From contig NZ_CP039253.1 in assembly GCF_004795915.1 (NCBI RefSeq), forward strand, positions 3,623,501-3,687,500: a stretch of DNA of 64,000 bases, read 5' to 3'. Numbering within the stretch: the first letter of the stretch is position 1; each line of letters opens with the position of its first letter. Positions 51,843 to 60,679 of this stretch are shown here, one piece after another. The position numbers and the translations under genes were made by a program. The notes beneath the pieces are model-generated. The model had not been told where the DNA came from. It saw only the letters and a list, made by a program, of their open reading frames with translations, and searched no databases. The stretch is from Rhodococcus sp. PAMC28707 (GTDB taxonomy: Bacteria > Actinomycetota > Actinomycetes > Mycobacteriales > Mycobacteriaceae).

Positions 51843-52222
51843 TTGCGCCGTCGACACGCATATCGTGACCTAGGATTGCACGGAATTCGGGATCCTTTCG
51901 GGCCGATCGGCGCGGCCGTCAACTAGTCCCGATCGAAGCATGCCGTTGTTGGAAACGGTCTGCGCGCGGACGAGTTGTGTTATGCGACAACTTGGTCCAC
52001 GAACTGTAGGTGAATCACCGGTGCCGGCACATTCGCGTCGAACGTTCTTTTTCCAGCACTGTTCGGTCACGCGAGAAGATGGAGTACTGCGTCACGGTCA
52101 CTCACGTTCGAGGCCCGGCCTATTGGAGCGGATTCACGTAGCCCACCCGATTGTCGGCGAGCTTGAAACTAGACGGGCATCACATCTTGACTTTCATCAT
52201 GACGCACGCCACACTTCATAAC
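51843..52222. other. Intergenic region before the catabolic cluster
   Basis: About 380 bases without a supportable gene. A possible -35 element TTGACT lies at 52,187-52,192. The downstream end carries the palindrome described next. This is probably the promoter region of the transporter operon. Confidence 0.45.
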
Positions 52223-52240
52223 TAACTGGCGCGTCAGTCA
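52223..52240. promoter_or_regulatory. TetR-like operator before the transporter operon
   Basis: TAACTG...CAGTCA at 52,223-52,240, with an inner palindrome ACTGGCGCGTCAGT. It lies immediately upstream of the AAGGAG ribosome site. The same half-sites, TAACTG and CAGTCA, occur at 62,162-62,175 before the acyl-CoA dehydrogenase gene, but with a 2-base instead of a 6-base gap. Confidence 0.5.
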
Positions 52241-52255
52241 ACTAAGGAGTCGAGC

Positions 52256-53314
52256 GTGAGATCAGCGAAAATTGGATCCCGAGTCGCAGTCGGGCTGGCC
52301 GCACTGCTAGCTCTGTCTGCGTGCGGGGTAGGCGGTGATCCGTCGAAAACCCTCACCGTCACCATGTGGGGAGGGGCAGGTCAGCAGACCCACATCGAGA
52401 GCTACGTGACTCCGTGGGCGAAGGCGAACGGTCTCAAGGTCCGCCAAGACTCGCCCTCGGACTACGCGAAGATCGCCGCCCAGGTCGACAATGGCAACGT
52501 CAAGTGGGGCGTGGTCGAGGTAGAGCCGAACTACGCAGAGACTGCTTGCGCGAACGGCACCCTCACCCCGTTGTCCGAGGAGGTGAAGGCCGCGGCCGTC
52601 GCCGCGAACATCGATCCGAAGTTCATGAGCGACTGCGGTATCCCAGTCTTGTTGTACGCGTTCACTATCGCCTACAACACGGACACCTTCCCCGACGCTC
52701 ACCCCACCACGTGGGCTCAGTTCTTCGACACCGATACATTTCCTGGCAAACGCGGTTTCTGGAATTACGCCACCGGCGGCATGTTCGAGGCCGCACTGCT
52801 GGCAGACGGGGTAGAGCCGGAGAATCTCTATCCTCTCGATCTGGATCGCGCATTCCGCAAGCTGGACACGATCAAGGATGACATCGTCTTCTACGACACT
52901 GGAGACGAGCAAGCTCAACTGGTCGCCAGTGGCGAAGCGCCCCTGGTCCAAGCCTGGAACGGTCGAGTCGGCCAAGCTGCGGCTGAAGATCAACCCATCG
53001 CAAACGAGTGGGGAGAGAACCTGATCTCGCATGACCAGGTGGTCATTCCCAAGGGCTACCCGAACACAGAACTGGCGATGGACTGGATGGTCCACTTCCT
53101 CGGCGACGTCGAGGGCCAGGCCCGTGATGCCGAAGGCAGTCTGTTCGCACCCGTCAATCCCGCGGCGCTCGACGAGGTCCCCTCCGATATTGCCAAGGAA
53201 CTCTCGACCTACCCGGCCAACATCGAAGAATCGGCCGGCGCGATCGACTACCGCTATTGGGCCGAGCACTACAACGAAGTCACCGAGCGACTGAATGCGT
53301 GGGCCATCTCATGA
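52256..53314 (+). CDS. ABC transporter substrate-binding lipoprotein, spermidine/putrescine type
   Basis: 352 residues from GTG 52,256 with AAGGAG seven bases upstream. Signal peptide with lipobox ALSAC. The two-lobed binding fold of the PotD/PotF group (SBP_bac type) is visible: LTVTMWGGAGQQTHIESYV, VGVVEVEPNYAE-like text (WGVVEVEPNYAETACANG), PVLLYAFTIAYNTDTF, WAQFFDTDTFPGKRGFW and GEAPLVQAWNGRVGQAA. It binds the ligand at the cell surface and delivers it to the downstream permeases. The ligand is likely an amine or guanidino compound, judging from the family and the decarboxylase in the cluster. Coupled to the next gene (ATGA). Confidence 0.92.
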   Translation: MRSAKIGSRVAVGLAALLALSACGVGGDPSKTLTVTMWGGAGQQTHIESYVTPWAKANGLKVRQDSPSDYAKIAAQVDNGNVKWGVVEVEPNYAETACANGTLTPLSEEVKAAAVAANIDPKFMSDCGIPVLLYAFTIAYNTDTFPDAHPTTWAQFFDTDTFPGKRGFWNYATGGMFEAALLADGVEPENLYPLDLDRAFRKLDTIKDDIVFYDTGDEQAQLVASGEAPLVQAWNGRVGQAAAEDQPIANEWGENLISHDQVVIPKGYPNTELAMDWMVHFLGDVEGQARDAEGSLFAPVNPAALDEVPSDIAKELSTYPANIEESAGAIDYRYWAEHYNEVTERLNAWAIS

Positions 53315-54222
53315 GTCATGTTCTCGAAGCCCCGGTCGAAGTGACGGCTCCCAAATTGCCGAAGAGTGCAAAGCCGCCGTGGCGGTCACGCTTCGAGACC
53401 AACGGGTGGTCGCTGCTGCTGTTGCCGGTCGTGGTGTTCCTACTCGTGGTCTTCATCGCGCCACTTATCATGATGTTTTCCAAGAGTTTCACCGATCCCA
53501 CTGTCGGACTGGATAATTACCGGGCGATCTGGGAAAACTCCCTCTACCTGAAGGTCCTGAAGAACACCTTCGTCGTCGCAATCGGCACCACGGTGCTGAC
53601 ACTGCTCATCGCGTTCCCCTATGCGTATTTGATGACTCTGGCGACCCCGTTCTGGCGAGCCGTGATGATCATCGCGGTCCTCGTACCGTTCTGGACCAGC
53701 CTGCTGGTACGCAGCTTCGCGCTGGTGCTCGTGCTGCGGGACACCGGCGCTCTGAACACCGCCCTCGACTCGATGGGCGTCATCGACGAACCGCTGCCGC
53801 TGCTACGTCACATGTCGGGGGTGCTGTTCGGCATGGTTCAGATCACGCTGCCGTTCGCCGTGCTGCCGCTATACGCCACGATGCGCGGGATCGACCGTCG
53901 GCTGCTCCAAGCGGCAGAGAGTCTCGGGGCCAGGCCCTCGCTGGCATTCGCCAAGGTCTACGTGCCGCTGACGATGCCCGGCATGTTCGCCGGCGTGATC
54001 CTCGTCTTCATCCAGGCACTCGGCTACTACATCACGCCCGCCCTGCTGGGCGGTCCGCAGAACACGATGATCGGCGAGCTCATCGTCCAACAGGTCAGCA
54101 CAGTGCTGCGGTTCGGCTTCGCGGCAGCGCTCGGTGTCCTACTGCTCGTGAGCACCCTCGTGCTCCTCGCCATCGCCAGCCGATTCGTGGACATGAAGAA
54201 ATATTTGATGGGGCAATCATGA
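53311..54222 (+). CDS. ABC transporter permease (PotH/PotB type)
   Basis: 303 residues from ATG 53,311. Six transmembrane helices, the first being LLLLPVVVFLLVVFIAPLIM. The EAA loop is visible as LQAAESLGARPSLAFAKVYV, which contacts the ATPase. FTDPTVGLDNYRAIWENSLY after helix 1 is typical of the PotB group. Start and stop overlap the neighbouring genes by four bases. Confidence 0.93.
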   Translation: MSHVLEAPVEVTAPKLPKSAKPPWRSRFETNGWSLLLLPVVVFLLVVFIAPLIMMFSKSFTDPTVGLDNYRAIWENSLYLKVLKNTFVVAIGTTVLTLLIAFPYAYLMTLATPFWRAVMIIAVLVPFWTSLLVRSFALVLVLRDTGALNTALDSMGVIDEPLPLLRHMSGVLFGMVQITLPFAVLPLYATMRGIDRRLLQAAESLGARPSLAFAKVYVPLTMPGMFAGVILVFIQALGYYITPALLGGPQNTMIGELIVQQVSTVLRFGFAAALGVLLLVSTLVLLAIASRFVDMKKYLMGQS

Positions 54223-55055
54223 CTAGACTCCTGACCCGGGCGGCGTTGATTCTCGTCGCCGCGGTGACCATCGCGTACCTCCTCCTGCCGGTACTGGTAG
54301 TGATCCCGATGTCCTTCTCGGACAGCGCTTTCCTGCAATTTCCACCGAAGGCGTTCTCCACCCGCTGGTACGAGCAGCTGATCAACGATCCGACCTGGAT
54401 CGAGTCGGCGCTGGTAAGTCTGCGAGTGGCGGTCCTCTCGACGATCTGCGCGGTAGTGCTGGGCGTGTTGGCCGCGCTGGGCCTGGTCCGCGGCAAGTAC
54501 CCGTTCCGCGGGGCGCTCACCGCACTGCTGCTGGCGCCGGTCATCGTGCCGTACGTCATCGTCGGCCTCGCGGTCTACATCGTCTTCCTCAAAATGGGGC
54601 TGACCGAGACGACGCTCGGCTTCGTGCTCGTGCACACCGCGCTGGCGGTGCCGTACGTAATTATCAATGTGGCCTCCGGGCTGGTCAGCTTCGACCGAGG
54701 GTTGGAACTCGCGGCGCAAAGCCTCGGTTCGGGACCGATCTCCACCTTCTTCCGCGTGACATTCCCGAACATCGCAGCCAGCGTCTTTGCCGGAGCCCTG
54801 TTCGCCTTCATCACCTCGTGGGACGAGGTTGTCAGCGCGATCTTCCTCTCCGGACCGGAAATGACCACGCTGCCAGTGCGGATCTGGTCCGGCGTCAAGG
54901 TCTCCGTAGACCCGACGGTCGCCGCCATCTCCGGCCTGACCCTGTTCGTCATCATCGGCTCATTCCTCCTGTTCGGAGCGATGAAGCTGATCCGCCTGAG
55001 CATTCGCACGTACCGGCACCGCAACGCCGGCGCCACGATTGGAGCAACGTCATGA
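54219..55055 (+). CDS. ABC transporter permease (PotI/PotC type)
   Basis: 278 residues. Six helices, with LILVAAVTIAYLLLPVLVVI the first, the EAA loop GLELAAQSLGSGPISTFFRV, and SFLLFGAMKLIRLS at the end. FSTRWYEQLINDPTWIESAL after helix 1 is characteristic of PotC. It forms the translocation pore with the preceding permease. Overlaps both neighbours by four bases. Confidence 0.93.
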   Translation: MTRLLTRAALILVAAVTIAYLLLPVLVVIPMSFSDSAFLQFPPKAFSTRWYEQLINDPTWIESALVSLRVAVLSTICAVVLGVLAALGLVRGKYPFRGALTALLLAPVIVPYVIVGLAVYIVFLKMGLTETTLGFVLVHTALAVPYVIINVASGLVSFDRGLELAAQSLGSGPISTFFRVTFPNIAASVFAGALFAFITSWDEVVSAIFLSGPEMTTLPVRIWSGVKVSVDPTVAAISGLTLFVIIGSFLLFGAMKLIRLSIRTYRHRNAGATIGATS

Positions 55056-56158
55056 GCACCGCAACCCTGAAAACCCCGGCCGCAACCGACAAGCCAGGCG
55101 CGGGCATCACCGTCACCGGCGTGACCAAGAAATACGGCACCACCACGGTGCTGGACAACCTGGACCTCGACATCCGCGGCGGCGAGTTCCTCACACTGCT
55201 CGGGGCCAGCGGCTCCGGCAAGTCCACACTTCTCAACATCATCTCGGGGTTCATCAAGCCCACCGACGGCAACATCGAAGTCGATGGACGGATGCTGACC
55301 AAGGTGCCGCCCCACAAGCGCGGCTTCGGCGTGGTGTTCCAGAACTACTCACTGTTCCCGCACATGACCATTGCCGAGAACGTCGCCTTCCCGCTACGCA
55401 GGCACGGTTGGAACAAAGCGGACATCAAGAAGGGCGTCGCCGACGCACTGGAGTTGGTCCAGCTCGGCCACCTCGGCGCGCGGATGCCGTCGGAACTCTC
55501 GGGCGGTCAACAGCAGCGAGTGGCGCTGGCCCGCGCGGTCGTCTTCCGCCCTCCGGTGCTGTTGATGGACGAGCCTCTCGGCGCGCTCGACAAGCTACTG
55601 CGCGAACAATTGCAACTGGAAATTCGTCGCCTGCACAAGGAACTGGGCATCACGTTCGTGTTCGTCACCCACGACCAGGACGAGGCACTCGCGATGTCCG
55701 ACCGCATCGCACTGCTGCGCGACGGCGCGATCGTCCAGGTAGGTACTCCCGAGGAGCTCTACAAATCCCCGAACTGCACCTATGCGGCAGAATTCATCGG
55801 CGCGTCGAATATCTTCACGGGCACGATCACGGGCGGCGTCTTCACCGAGAACGAGACTTCGAACCGCTTCCAGGTACCGGCCACCGCGCCCAGCGGAGCG
55901 GCCAGCGTAATGCTGCGTCCCGAGCGCATCGGCATCATCGGTGCGGGCGAGACCGTCGCCGCCGACCACGACAAGATCGACGGAACTGTCGAGGACACAG
56001 TCTATTTCGGCAATTGCCGTCAGGTGCAGGTTCGGACATCGGATGGTCGTCTGCTGATCGCCCGCACCCCCGTCCCGCATACAGCAGACGCGGTGACGGC
56101 CGGTGCCGCAGTGCACGCGCATTGGCCCACCGTCGATCTCACCGTCCTCGATCGCTGA
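55052..56158 (+). CDS. ABC transporter ATPase (PotA/PotG type)
   Basis: 368 residues from ATG 55,052; a longer frame upstream lies inside the permease gene. Walker A LGASGSGKSTLLNIISG, Q-loop FQNYSLFPHMTIAENV, signature LSGGQQQRVALARA, Walker B VLLMDEPLGALD, H-loop VTHDQDEAL. The C-terminal TOBE_2 domain (VMLRPERIGIIGAGE) regulates many importers. Completes the four-gene importer. Confidence 0.95.
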   Translation: MSTATLKTPAATDKPGAGITVTGVTKKYGTTTVLDNLDLDIRGGEFLTLLGASGSGKSTLLNIISGFIKPTDGNIEVDGRMLTKVPPHKRGFGVVFQNYSLFPHMTIAENVAFPLRRHGWNKADIKKGVADALELVQLGHLGARMPSELSGGQQQRVALARAVVFRPPVLLMDEPLGALDKLLREQLQLEIRRLHKELGITFVFVTHDQDEALAMSDRIALLRDGAIVQVGTPEELYKSPNCTYAAEFIGASNIFTGTITGGVFTENETSNRFQVPATAPSGAASVMLRPERIGIIGAGETVAADHDKIDGTVEDTVYFGNCRQVQVRTSDGRLLIARTPVPHTADAVTAGAAVHAHWPTVDLTVLDR

Positions 56159-56190
56159 ACCAGCCTCACCAACTCAGGAGTTCCATCGCT

Positions 56191-58236
56191 ATGGCTACTA
56201 CCACGATCGCCGGCGCAAGCCTGCGCGTGTTCACAGATCCGGAATCGGTCGCCGTCATCGGGGCGTCGGCGGATCTGTCGAAGTGGGGATACTGGCTGGC
56301 ACGCGGCGCACTCAAAGGCCGCGATCGGCGCAGCGTGTATCTGATCAACCGCAGCGGGGCCGATATCCTCGGCGAGCGCAGCTACCGGAGCATCGCGGAT
56401 CTACCGGCCGTGCCGGAGCTCGTGGCGCTGTGCGTGCCGCCGGCTACGGTGGGCGCGGTCGTCGACGAAGCGCTCGCATTGGGAGTGCGTGGATTTCTCG
56501 GCATCACCGCCGGAGCACCCGGCGAGCAGGAGATCGGCGCGCGGATCAAGGCAGCAGGGGCCCGAATGGTCGGCATGAACAGCCTCGGCATCTTCGACGC
56601 TTCGACCACGCTGCAGCTGGCCTGGGGTGAATTCACTCCAGGCTCCATCGCGATCATCTCGCAGAGCGGCCAGCTCGGTTCGGAGATCGCGACACTCGCA
56701 GATCGCGCCGGACTGGGTATTTCACGTTTCGTTTCCATCGGAAACCAGACCGACGTAATAGCGGCCGAGCTGCTCGAAGACCTGATCGGCGATGAGCGCA
56801 CCAAAGTCGTTGCTCTCTATCTCGAAAGCTTCGCCGGCGGCAGGCAACTGATCTCGACGATCGCCCGACTGCGCGCGGCCGGTAAGCACACGATCCTGTT
56901 GACCGTGGGCGCGAGCGCGGCCAGCACCCGGTTGGCTCGTTCGCACACCGGATCGATGACCTCCGCACTGGATGTCGTCGATGCGGCGGCGCGTGCCGCG
57001 GGCGCGGTGCGAGTGAATACCCCCACCGAGATCATTCAGGTGGCGCGACTGCTGATGTCGGCGCACCTACCCGCCGGCGGCCGTGTCGGCGTAGTCGGTG
57101 ACAGCGGGGGACAGACCGGTATCGCGGCCGACGTTGCATCCATGGCCGGGTTGGAAGTTGCGGCGTTCAGCGAACCACTGGCGGGCGCCCTGACGGACAT
57201 GCTGCCGGACGGTGCTGCGGTCAGCAATCCCGTCGATCTCGCCGGAGCCGGCGAGAAGGACTTGACCACCTACGCCACCGTCGTCGAGCAGATGCTGGCA
57301 TCGGAGGAAGTGGACTCGGTACTGTTGACCGGCTACTTCGGCAGCTACGGCGTCGACACACCAACTCTTGCCGCCTGCGAAACCGATTTGGTCGAGCGAA
57401 TGGCGGCTTCGGCACGCGCGGCAGGTAAGCCATTGCTGGTGCATTCGATGGTGGCAGAGGGCCCCGCGATCGAGGCGATGTGGGAACACGGTATCCCGGC
57501 CTACGCCAGTATCGAGGCTGCGGTGTCCTCCCTGTCCTCTGTTACCGCCCTGCAACGATCCGGTCGAGAGATGACCGTATCGGCGCCAGACCACACTCCG
57601 ATCGGCCCGGGATATCCTGCGGCTCAATCGTTTCTGCGTCGAGCTGGGGTCGAGTTCCCCGGCAGTGGCCGCGTTCTCGTGGCCCAGGACATCGACCGAG
57701 TAGCCGCTGAGCTCACGGCTCCTTTCGTCCTCAAAGCCGCTTGGCTCGAGCACAAGAGCGAGGTCGGCGGCGTAGCGGTCGGTCTGCGAGACGTGACGCA
57801 TGCCCGCGAAGCCTTTGCCCAGATGCACGGCACGCTCGGCGACGGCGAGTACATCCTCGAGGAGATGGACCGGCGCCCGGACGTCGTGGAAATCCTGCTG
57901 GGTGTACGCCGCGATCGTGACCTCGGACCTGTCGTGGTCGTCGGAGCTGGAGGCACCGAGGCGGAGGTTTACCGTGACGTCGCGATCGAAATGGCGCCCG
58001 TGGATCGCAGCACCGCCGCGGCGATGATCGAGCGACTCCATTGCCACGCACTGTTACTCGGTTGGCGCGGCAAGCCTGCGGTGGACATCTCCGGACTGAC
58101 CGATCTTGTCGTGGCAGTCTCCGAACTTGCCGCCGCCCACTCGAGCATCTCGGAGATCGAGCTCAATCCGCTACGCGTAGGACCGAACGGCATCGTTGCG
58201 GTGGACGCACTGATCATCGAAGAACCCTCCTACTGA
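56191..58236 (+). CDS. ADP-forming acyl-CoA synthetase (acetate-CoA ligase type)
   Basis: 681 residues from ATG 56,191 with CAGGAG nine bases upstream. Order: CoA-binding Rossmann domain (DPESVAVIGASADLSKWGYW), succinyl-CoA-ligase-like domain (GSIAIISQSGQLGSEIATLA) with the phospho-histidine region LARSHTGSMTSA (His in RSHTG), and a C-terminal ATP-grasp domain (VLKAAWLEHKSEVGGVAVGL, EILLGVRRDRDLGPVVVVG). Fused ACD enzymes make acyl-CoA from acid, CoA and ATP, releasing ADP and phosphate. Here it probably activates the acid produced by the aldehyde dehydrogenase in the same cluster. Follows the importer by 32 bases. Confidence 0.92.
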   Translation: MATTTIAGASLRVFTDPESVAVIGASADLSKWGYWLARGALKGRDRRSVYLINRSGADILGERSYRSIADLPAVPELVALCVPPATVGAVVDEALALGVRGFLGITAGAPGEQEIGARIKAAGARMVGMNSLGIFDASTTLQLAWGEFTPGSIAIISQSGQLGSEIATLADRAGLGISRFVSIGNQTDVIAAELLEDLIGDERTKVVALYLESFAGGRQLISTIARLRAAGKHTILLTVGASAASTRLARSHTGSMTSALDVVDAAARAAGAVRVNTPTEIIQVARLLMSAHLPAGGRVGVVGDSGGQTGIAADVASMAGLEVAAFSEPLAGALTDMLPDGAAVSNPVDLAGAGEKDLTTYATVVEQMLASEEVDSVLLTGYFGSYGVDTPTLAACETDLVERMAASARAAGKPLLVHSMVAEGPAIEAMWEHGIPAYASIEAAVSSLSSVTALQRSGREMTVSAPDHTPIGPGYPAAQSFLRRAGVEFPGSGRVLVAQDIDRVAAELTAPFVLKAAWLEHKSEVGGVAVGLRDVTHAREAFAQMHGTLGDGEYILEEMDRRPDVVEILLGVRRDRDLGPVVVVGAGGTEAEVYRDVAIEMAPVDRSTAAAMIERLHCHALLLGWRGKPAVDISGLTDLVVAVSELAAAHSSISEIELNPLRVGPNGIVAVDALIIEEPSY

Positions 58237-58290
58237 ATCTCTTCAGAAGCCCAAATCTTCTCAGAAGCATTGACAAGCAAGGACATCGAC

Positions 58291-59097
58291 ATGACTGCAC
58301 CAGATATTCGTAACGAGTTCGCCGGCCGCGTCGCCGTTATCACCGGCGGGGGATCGGGGATCGGCCGGGCCATCGCAGTACGCTACGCCGCAGCGGGAGG
58401 CACCGTAGCCGTAGTCGGGCGCCGCGAAGAGCCGTTGCTCGAGACCGTCCGCCTCGCCGAGGCTGCCGGAGGGAAAGGTGAAGCATTGACCTGCGACGTA
58501 CGCGATGCCGCAGCGGTCGAGGCGTTGATCGACGGCGTCGTCGAACGGCACGGCCGCCTCGACGTGCTGGTCAACAATGCCGCTGGCAACTTCGTCGTGC
58601 CCGGTGAGAACCTGTCACCGGGCGGCTGGAAGGCGGTCATCGACATCGTCCTCAACGGCAGTTTCTACGGCACTCGCGCTGCCAGCAAGCACATGCTCGC
58701 CGCCGGCCGGGGCGCGATCCTCAACACCATCGCCACCTATGCGTGGCACGGACACCCTGGCACCGTGCACAGCGCCGCAGCAAAGGCTGGGGTGGTTGCG
58801 ATGACGCGAACCTTGGCAGTGGAGTGGGCTGCGCGCGGTGTCCGGCTCAACTGCATCGCGCCGGGACCGACGGAGACCGAGGGCGCCGGCGCCGCGCTGT
58901 GGCCCGACGAGAAGGCCCGTGCCCGTGTACTTTCCAGCGTGCCGGCGGGCCGGTTCACCACACCCGAGGAGGTAGCGGAATCCGCGGCCTACCTGCTGTC
59001 CGACCGGGCCGCCTACGTCACTGGCGAAACCCTTGTCGTCGATGGCGGGCAGTGGCTGGGCAAGGCGATCTACACCGATCCTCGAAACGAGGCCTGA
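58291..59097 (+). CDS. SDR oxidoreductase, 2,4-dienoyl-CoA reductase type
   Basis: 268 residues from ATG 58,291, with AAGGA eight bases upstream. The Rossmann loop is AVITGGGSGIGRAIAVRY and the NNAG-like motif is VLVNNAAGNFVVP. The usual YxxxK is replaced by HSAAAKAG: the lysine is kept but no Tyr is four residues before it (a Ser stands there). That is the pattern of the 2,4-dienoyl-CoA reductase (DECR/PECR) branch, which reduces enoyl- or dienoyl-CoA with NADPH. It suggests an unsaturated acyl-CoA intermediate. Two bases (one between stop and ATG) separate it from the ThDP enzyme gene. Confidence 0.88.
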   Translation: MTAPDIRNEFAGRVAVITGGGSGIGRAIAVRYAAAGGTVAVVGRREEPLLETVRLAEAAGGKGEALTCDVRDAAAVEALIDGVVERHGRLDVLVNNAAGNFVVPGENLSPGGWKAVIDIVLNGSFYGTRAASKHMLAAGRGAILNTIATYAWHGHPGTVHSAAAKAGVVAMTRTLAVEWAARGVRLNCIAPGPTETEGAGAALWPDEKARARVLSSVPAGRFTTPEEVAESAAYLLSDRAAYVTGETLVVDGGQWLGKAIYTDPRNEA

Positions 59098-59098
59098 A

Positions 59099-60679
59099 AT
59101 GGCAACCGACATGAACGGCGGCCAAGCGCTGGTTGCCGCGCTCGAAGCTCATGGCGTCCGGACGGTATTCGGTATTCCCGGTACCCACAACCTGCCGATC
59201 TATGGCGCGCTCGCGGAGTCGCAGATCACCCACGTGCTCACCCGGCACGAGCAGGGGGCCGGGTACGCGGCCGACGGTTACGCGCGCACGTCGGGCAAGC
59301 CGGGAGTGGCGATTACGACGTCCGGCCCGGCCATCCTCAACACCGCTGCCGCTGCAGCCCAGGCATACTCCGATTCCATTCCGGTGCTATTGATTTCGCC
59401 AGGACTACCCCTGCGGCACCCGAGCAATGGCAACGGCATCCTGCACGAGATCAAGAACCAGACCGGCGCAATGGATTCGGTTGTGGGACATAGCCAACGG
59501 GTGACAAGCGTCGCGGAGATCCCGCTCGCTGTCGCTCAATGTTTCGCCGCAATGACCTCTGGCCGACCACGACCGGCGTACTTGGAGATCCCTCTCGATA
59601 TTCTCGACGAGGCGGCACCCGTGACCATCCTCGGCCCGATTGCTCAGTCCGCGGTGACTGCGCCCGTGGCTGCACTGGAGACGGCCCGCGCATTGTTGGC
59701 AGCGGCAGACTCGCCGTTGATCATCGCGGGCGGCGGGTCTTCTGGTGCGGCAACCCCATTGCGGGAGTTGGCGGAGCTGCTGGGAGCTCCGGTGCTGACC
59801 ACCACCAATGGCAAAGGCGTACTGCCGGAAAGTCACGACCTCTCGCTCGGGGCGGGCGTGCATCTGCCGTCGGTCAAGGAGCTGGTCACGGAGTCCGACG
59901 CGATACTCGCCGTCGGCACCGAGCTCGCGCCTTCGGACTTCTGGTACGGGCCGCTCGAGGCGGAGGGGAAGTTGATCCGTATCGATATCGACCCGACTTC
60001 GGTGTGCACCAACGCGATTCCCGAGGTGGCACTGATCGGTGACGCGTCCGCGACTTTGCGCGCGCTCACCGACGGGTTGGTTCGCGAACCCGCTACGCAG
60101 CGTGCTGCGCAGTGGCGTATCAGGCTGCGGTCCGATTCAGAGGTCGAGGGCAAAAACTACCTGGGCATTCTCGCCGCACTCGACAAGGCGCTGGACGAGG
60201 ACGCGATACTCGTCGGCGACTCCACAATGGCCTGCTACTACGGCGCCATGGCGAACCTGCCGTTGCACCGGCCGCGTTCCTTCCTCTACCCGACGGGTGT
60301 CGGCACTCTCGGCTACGGACTGCCCGCAGCGATCGGCGCAAAGATCGCGGCGGGTGACCGGCAAGTTGTGGCGATGCTCGGTGACGGCGGCGTGATGTTC
60401 ACCATCGCCGAACTTGCCGCGGCCGCGGAACTCGCTGTGCCGCTGCCGATCATCGTGGTCGACAACGGCGGCTACGGCGAGATCCGCGACGAGATGATCG
60501 AACGATCCGACCCCGTCCACGCGGTGGGCTTGGCCGCCATCGACTTCCCTGCCCTGGCCCGCTCGATGGGTTGTCTGGGTGTCGGCCTGGAGTCCTCGGC
60601 CGACTTGACCGACGCGGTCACGAAAGCTTTCGCGGCCGATAGGCCCACCGTCATTCACATTCGCGAGGAGAAGTCATGA
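59099..60679 (+). CDS. ThDP-dependent 2-oxoacid decarboxylase, 5-guanidino-2-oxopentanoate decarboxylase-like
   Basis: 526 residues from ATG 59,099. N-terminal PYR domain with FGIPGTHNLPIYGAL and catalytic Glu in LTRHEQGAGYAADGYAR; central domain LIIAGGGSSGAATPLRELAE; PP domain with the ThDP motif LGDGGVMFTIAELAAAAE and VDNGGYGEIRDEM (GDG...N/D-N). The GNGxLHExxxQ loop (NGNGILHEIKNQTGAMD) and the overall layout resemble AruI, which decarboxylates 2-ketoarginine to 4-guanidinobutyraldehyde; acetolactate synthase and benzoylformate decarboxylase are relatives. The substrate is inferred, not proven. It overlaps the aldehyde dehydrogenase start. Confidence 0.85.
   Translation: MATDMNGGQALVAALEAHGVRTVFGIPGTHNLPIYGALAESQITHVLTRHEQGAGYAADGYARTSGKPGVAITTSGPAILNTAAAAAQAYSDSIPVLLISPGLPLRHPSNGNGILHEIKNQTGAMDSVVGHSQRVTSVAEIPLAVAQCFAAMTSGRPRPAYLEIPLDILDEAAPVTILGPIAQSAVTAPVAALETARALLAAADSPLIIAGGGSSGAATPLRELAELLGAPVLTTTNGKGVLPESHDLSLGAGVHLPSVKELVTESDAILAVGTELAPSDFWYGPLEAEGKLIRIDIDPTSVCTNAIPEVALIGDASATLRALTDGLVREPATQRAAQWRIRLRSDSEVEGKNYLGILAALDKALDEDAILVGDSTMACYYGAMANLPLHRPRSFLYPTGVGTLGYGLPAAIGAKIAAGDRQVVAMLGDGGVMFTIAELAAAAELAVPLPIIVVDNGGYGEIRDEMIERSDPVHAVGLAAIDFPALARSMGCLGVGLESSADLTDAVTKAFAADRPTVIHIREEKS

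Noticed and set aside
55039..56190. N-terminal extension of the acyl-CoA synthetase
   Set aside because: Arg/His-rich and out of frame with the ABC ATPase; the real start is ATG 56,191 with a ribosome site.
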